A DNA stretch of 36,693 nt, taken from an uncultured Lachnospiraceae bacterium. Its GTDB lineage: Bacteria > Bacillota > Clostridia > Lachnospirales > Lachnospiraceae. The stretch covers positions 1-36,693 of the forward strand of contig CANAPP010000030.1 of the NCBI GenBank assembly GCA_947363565.1. The letters are read 5' to 3'. The position numbers and the translations under genes are program-made. Positions 32,998 through 36,693 of this stretch are shown here, in pieces; the stretch's first letter is position 1; each line of letters opens with the position of its first letter. The notes under the pieces are model-generated. The model saw only the letters and a program-made list of their open reading frames with translations. It was not told where the DNA came from and searched no databases.

Positions 32998-34356
32998 CTA
33001 ACCTAAAATATCGCTGAAATTGCTGACAATATGATCTTTTGTCACTACCATCACACTGTCACCCACCTCTAAGTGGTCATCCCCGTTCGGAACGATAACT
33101 TTCCTTTTCCGGCCGATACAGGCAATCAGATTATTCTTTTTGATGGAAAGATCTTTTAACGGCACATTCGTATACGCACATTCCTTCTTAATGATGAACT
33201 CTAATGCCTCCACCTTGCCCTGCACGAGCCGGTACATGGTCTCCACATTGGCACTGCTGTAGGAATTATTCCGCGCTCTTACATAACCCATGATCGCATC
33301 CGCCGTGGCACTCTTCGCCGAGACGATACTGTCAATTCCCAGGCCTTCCACCATCTGCGCCCTGGTGTCGTCATTTACCTTGGCAATGATCTTTGGTACA
33401 CCGACTGTCTTTGCAAAAAAAGACATGATAATATTCTCTTCATCCATTCCCGTCAGCGCCACAAACGCGTCTGTATCCGTAATCCGCTCTTCCATCAAAA
33501 GATCCTGGTCTGCCGCGTTGCCATTAATAATGGTAGCTTTCGGAAGCAGTTCACACAATTCTTCACACCGCTGCTCACTGCGCTCGATGATCTTCACTTT
33601 CATGCCTACCTGCAAAAGCTGTGAAGCAAGATAAAAGCAGACATGGCCTCCTCCGCAGATCAGCACCTTCTTCACCTTCGCATTCTTGCGTCCGATCGAT
33701 TTGAAAAACGTCCGCAGATCCTGATGCGCCGCCGCAATATGCAGGCGATCTCCTGCTCGCACCACAAAATTACCGTCCGGAATATAGACATCTTTTCCGC
33801 GCTTTACCGCACATACCAGTATCTTGATCTGAAATTTGCGATAAACCTCTGCAAGGGAGATATCTGTCAACGGCTGGTTTTCGCTGACTGCATACTCCAC
33901 CAGCTCTACCCGCCCCTTCATGAATGTCTCCACTTTGCTGGCCTCCGGGAACAACAGTACCCGCAAGATCTCATTGGATGCCGCAAGCTCCGGATTTACT
34001 GCCATAGACAGATGGAGATCTTCCTTAAGCATCCCAATCTGGCGATAATAAATGGGATTCCTCACCCGGGCGATCGTATGCTTTGCTCCAAGCCTTCTCG
34101 CCAGAAGGCAGCTTAACATGTTCATCTCATCTGCCGAAGCACAGGCAATCACAAGATCCGCGTGAGGCACATCCGCCTGCTTCATGATCTCCGCATCCGC
34201 GCCGTTCCCCGGAATACAAAAGATATCCATCTTATTCAATGCATCCTTAAGCTTTCCTTCATTCTGGTCAATCAGAGTGATATCATAATTTTCTTCTGAC
34301 AACTGTATTGCAAGCTTATGTCCTACCTTACCGTCACCAATAATTACAATCTTCAT
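32998..34356 (-). CDS. trkA: TrkA, double-RCK potassium uptake regulator
   Basis: A 452-aa cytoplasmic protein with two tandem RCK units. The first Rossmann fold starts IVIIGDGKVGHKLA (3-16) and is followed by a TrkA_C domain (about 145-225). The second starts VLICGGGHVCFYLA (about 232) and is followed by another TrkA_C domain. It binds NAD(H) and controls the TrkH channel encoded next. AGAGGA precedes the ATG. It is the first gene of an operon trkA-trkH-unknown-AEC, with an extended -10 promoter upstream. Confidence 0.92.
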   Translation of the reverse strand: MKIVIIGDGKVGHKLAIQLSEENYDITLIDQNEGKLKDALNKMDIFCIPGNGADAEIMKQADVPHADLVIACASADEMNMLSCLLARRLGAKHTIARVRNPIYYRQIGMLKEDLHLSMAVNPELAASNEILRVLLFPEASKVETFMKGRVELVEYAVSENQPLTDISLAEVYRKFQIKILVCAVKRGKDVYIPDGNFVVRAGDRLHIAAAHQDLRTFFKSIGRKNAKVKKVLICGGGHVCFYLASQLLQVGMKVKIIERSEQRCEELCELLPKATIINGNAADQDLLMEERITDTDAFVALTGMDEENIIMSFFAKTVGVPKIIAKVNDDTRAQMVEGLGIDSIVSAKSATADAIMGYVRARNNSYSSANVETMYRLVQGKVEALEFIIKKECAYTNVPLKDLSIKKNNLIACIGRKRKVIVPNGDDHLEVGDSVMVVTKDHIVSNFSDILG

Positions 34357-34400
34357 CTTCGTTCCTCTTTAATCGTTATAGTTTTAATTAAACATAGTAG

Positions 34401-34409
34401 AGTATAGCA
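34401..34409 (-). promoter_or_regulatory. Extended -10 promoter of the trkA operon
   Basis: TGC-TATACT on the minus strand, about 45 bases before trkA, just past the terminator of the EF-G-like gene. The -35 region is weak, as expected with a TGn element. Confidence 0.45.
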
Positions 34410-34424
34410 CCTTTATAAAAATAA

Positions 34425-34446
34425 GAAAAGCCCTCTCGGGCTTTTC
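34425..34446 (-). terminator. Terminator of the EF-G-like gene
   Basis: GAAAAGCCC (34425-34433) and GGGCTTTTC (34438-34446) form a perfect 9-bp stem with a 4-base loop. On the minus strand it is followed by TTATTTTT. Confidence 0.85.
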
Positions 34447-34468
34447 TTTTCTTATCTTTATTAATCTT

Positions 34469-36544
34469 TTATTCTTCCGCTGCTCTCTTGGCGATCTCTG
34501 CCTCCTGGACGTCTGACGGAGCTTGCTCATAACGGGCAAATTCATACTCATAAACTCCCCGTCCGCCGGTCATAGAACGGAGTGTCGTACAGTATCCAAA
34601 GAGTCCGGTCATCGGAATATCAGCCTCGATCACCTGATAACCGCCGTTTATCGGATTCATGCCAAGCACACGTCCGCGGCGCTTATTCAAGTCGCCCATA
34701 ACATCACCGGTATAGTCGTCCGGAACCGTTACCTTAATCGAAGCAATAGGCTCAAGAAGAACCGGGCCAGCCTCCATGAATCCCTTCTTGAACGCCTGGA
34801 TGGTCGCCGTCTTAAACGCCATCTCAGAAGAATCTACCGGATGGTAAGATCCGTCATACAACGTAGCCTTTACGCCCACAACCGGATATCCCGCCAAAGG
34901 ACCCTTGATCACGGACTCCTGAAGTCCTTTTTCAACTGCCGGGAAGTAGTTCTTCGGAACCGCTCCGCCTACAACTGTCTCTTCAAATACATATGGTGTC
35001 TCTAAATCTCCGGAGGAGGCAAATTTCATCTTAACATGACCATACTGGCCGTGACCGCCGGACTGCTTCTTATATTTCGTGTCCACATCAGAATTCTTAC
35101 GGATGGTCTCACGGAAAGCTACCTTTGGTGTCTCTAAAGTAACCGCACATTTATACCGCTCTGCAAGCTTGCTCACTGCAATCTCCAAGTGCTGGTCTCC
35201 CATGCCGTAGAGAAGAGTCTGACGGTTCTCGCTGTCATTAACTGCCTTTAAGGTAATGTCTTCTGCCATCATCTTCTGGAGCGCCTGGGATACTTTATCC
35301 TCATCGCCCTTGTTGGCAGTCACATATTTCATATAAGTATAAGGCTTGGAATACTCTGTCTTTCCGAACAGAAGCGGCATTGTCTTAGCGGAAAGCGTAT
35401 CACCCGTCTTTGTATTGCCAAGCTTTGCAATTGCTCCGATATCGCCGGCAAACAGCTCGCTTACCTCTACCGGCTTATTTCCGATCATCGTGTAGATCTT
35501 TCCAAGCTTCTCGTCAGACTCGGAAGATGCATTGTAAAGGACATCCTCGCCTTTAAGTACGCCGGAACATACCTTCACGAAAGAATATTTACCGATGAAC
35601 GGATCTACCATCGTCTTGAACACATAAGCCGATTTTGCCTTCGCAAAGTCATAGTTCGCCTCGTAGATCTCATTCGTCTTAAGGTTCACCCCTGCGCACT
35701 CTCTCCAGTCAGGACTCGGGAAAAATCTTACGATGTCAGATAACAGGTTCGCAACGCCCTGTGCCTGGATGTTCGATCCCATAGCAACCGGAACGATGCT
35801 TCCGTCCATAACCTCTGTACGCATCGCCGCACGGATCTCCTCCACAGAGAACTCCTCGCCTGCGAAATAACGCTCCATGAACTCCTCGCTGGTCTCCGCA
35901 ACCGCCTCAAGAAGCTTCTCGCGGTAGCTTTCTACATATTCCTTACAATAGTCCGGAATCTCGCACTCTTCCCTCTTTCCGATATCGGTGTAGCGTCTTC
36001 CGGCATTCTTAATAATATTCACATATCCAATCAGCTTCTCGTCCTCACGGATCGGTGAAAAATGAGGTGCGATCACTTTTCCGTACTTCTCTGTCAGATC
36101 CTCGACTACCTGACGGAAGCTGGCATCATCCACGTCCATCTCTGTCACATAGATCATACGGGGCAGGCTATATTTATCACACAATTCCCACGCCTTCTCT
36201 GTCCCGACTTCTACGCCTGCCTTACCTGATACAACGATTACCGCAGCATCCGCAGCACTGACTGCCTCTTCGACTTCTCCGACAAAATCGAAATATCCCG
36301 GAGTATCCAGCACATTGATCTTAGCCTTCTCCCACTCAATCGGAATCAATGATGTACTGATCGAAAACTCACGCTTCTGTTCTTCCTTGTCAAAGTCACT
36401 GATGGTATTGCCGTCCGTAACTTTGCCCATCCGGTTCACTGCGCCGGATACATAGGCCATAGCTTCTGCAAGACTTGTCTTTCCGCATCCGCCGTGCCCT
36501 AAGAGAACTACATTTCTGATTTCGTCCGTTCTATAAACTTTCAT
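34469..36544 (-). CDS. Elongation factor G-like GTPase (EF-G2 type)
   Basis: A 691-aa protein with all five EF-G domains, but not the canonical translocase. The P-loop is GHGGCGKT (16-23) instead of AHIDAGKT. Switch II reads DTPGYFDF (80-87), with Tyr84 in place of the catalytic His. The guanine-specificity NKxD motif is TEMD (134-137). The C-terminal half retains the SGGHGQYGHV and GYQVIEADIPM elements of EF-G. Such paralogues (EF-G-like, EF-G2) accompany a normal fusA in many bacteria, and several are reported or suspected to hydrolyse GTP poorly. AAGGAGG precedes the ATG. It is monocistronic, with its own promoter and a strong terminator. Confidence 0.88.
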   Translation of the reverse strand: MKVYRTDEIRNVVLLGHGGCGKTSLAEAMAYVSGAVNRMGKVTDGNTISDFDKEEQKREFSISTSLIPIEWEKAKINVLDTPGYFDFVGEVEEAVSAADAAVIVVSGKAGVEVGTEKAWELCDKYSLPRMIYVTEMDVDDASFRQVVEDLTEKYGKVIAPHFSPIREDEKLIGYVNIIKNAGRRYTDIGKREECEIPDYCKEYVESYREKLLEAVAETSEEFMERYFAGEEFSVEEIRAAMRTEVMDGSIVPVAMGSNIQAQGVANLLSDIVRFFPSPDWRECAGVNLKTNEIYEANYDFAKAKSAYVFKTMVDPFIGKYSFVKVCSGVLKGEDVLYNASSESDEKLGKIYTMIGNKPVEVSELFAGDIGAIAKLGNTKTGDTLSAKTMPLLFGKTEYSKPYTYMKYVTANKGDEDKVSQALQKMMAEDITLKAVNDSENRQTLLYGMGDQHLEIAVSKLAERYKCAVTLETPKVAFRETIRKNSDVDTKYKKQSGGHGQYGHVKMKFASSGDLETPYVFEETVVGGAVPKNYFPAVEKGLQESVIKGPLAGYPVVGVKATLYDGSYHPVDSSEMAFKTATIQAFKKGFMEAGPVLLEPIASIKVTVPDDYTGDVMGDLNKRRGRVLGMNPINGGYQVIEADIPMTGLFGYCTTLRSMTGGRGVYEYEFARYEQAPSDVQEAEIAKRAAEE

Positions 36545-36586
36545 ATTTAGCTGCCTCCTTGTTCTTTAGAAAAATCTCATATACAC

Positions 36587-36615
36587 ATTGTACTAAAAAT
36601 CCGGGCACATTACAA
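36587..36615 (-). promoter_or_regulatory. Promoter of the EF-G-like gene
   Basis: TTGTAA (36610-36615), a 17-base spacer and TACAAT (36587-36592) on the minus strand, about 45 bases before the start codon. Confidence 0.55.
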
Positions 36616-36647
36616 CTTATTTATTCAAAATATCCATTTACCTAAAA

Positions 36648-36693
36648 TGAAATTTTAAATTCCACTCCCTTATTCTCCAGTGGAATTTACTCT
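36648..36693. mobile_element. Probable IS21-like element terminus (right window end)
   Basis: TGAAATTTTAAATTCCA (36648-36664) is the exact reverse complement of 30-46, and GTGGAATTTACTCT (36680-36693) nearly repeats 11-25. The order TG-outermost with further internal GTGGAATTTA units suggests the start of an insertion sequence that continues past the window. No coding part is visible. Confidence 0.5.

Noticed and set aside
1-36693. Possibility that the window is a circular element closed by one insertion sequence
   Set aside because: The bases just inside the two putative element ends (AGTCAGCA on the left, TACCTAAAA on the right) do not form a target duplication, so the ends look like separate insertions.

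Overview
The window looks like a chromosomal segment from a gut-type Clostridia, most likely Lachnospiraceae. The evidence is Firmicutes-style AGGAGG ribosome sites, TTGACA/TATAAT promoters with 17-bp spacers, a T-box in front of leuS, a Gram-positive RlmCD-type methyltransferase, anaerobic cobalamin genes, and small proteins of a kind I associate with this family. Almost all genes lie on the minus strand. No tRNA, rRNA, CRISPR array or complete mobile element was seen. Both extreme ends carry AT-rich repeats in inverted orientation that resemble the multi-repeat termini of an IS21-like element, so the segment probably ends at two insertion-sequence copies.

Layout. (1) 1-2826: a sugar-linked operon, a BtpA/SgcQ-family protein followed by an FGGY kinase, with a strong promoter and a CRP-like palindrome upstream. 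(2) 2827-4450: a two-gene small membrane-protein module divergent from an XRE-type regulator, then a small helical protein. (3) 4483-9299: a cobalamin block (cobD, cobQ, cbiC, then an unrecognised 344-aa gene), preceded by the wreck of a C45-type acyltransferase. (4) 9373-14981: a three-gene phosphorelay made of a CheY-like receiver, an HPt-bearing hybrid kinase, and a hybrid kinase fused to a DegV (fatty-acid-binding) domain. (5) 15015-17774: an rRNA methyltransferase, a NYN-LOTUS protein and a small acidic membrane protein. (6) 17891-20092: plus-strand aroC, then a MarR-GNAT pair under a large palindromic operator. (7) 20102-28325: leuS with its T-box, a KtrB/KtrA potassium uptake pair, a domain-swapped GH3 glycosidase and a DUF4867 protein. 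(8) 28350-34409: a small P-loop protein on the plus strand, convergent with a second potassium operon (trkA, trkH, an unknown membrane protein, an AEC transporter). (9) 34425-36615: an EF-G-like GTPase with altered GTPase motifs.

Most of the window is ordinary chromosome. The most unusual element is the phosphorelay. Its receiver, two hybrid kinases and HPt domain form a complete phosphotransfer chain with no DNA-binding or enzymatic output. One kinase carries a C-terminal DegV domain in which three of the four residues I recall as contacting the fatty-acid carboxylate are replaced. Second in interest are two different Trk/Ktr potassium uptake systems within about 11 kb, one of them leading into a carbohydrate hydrolase.
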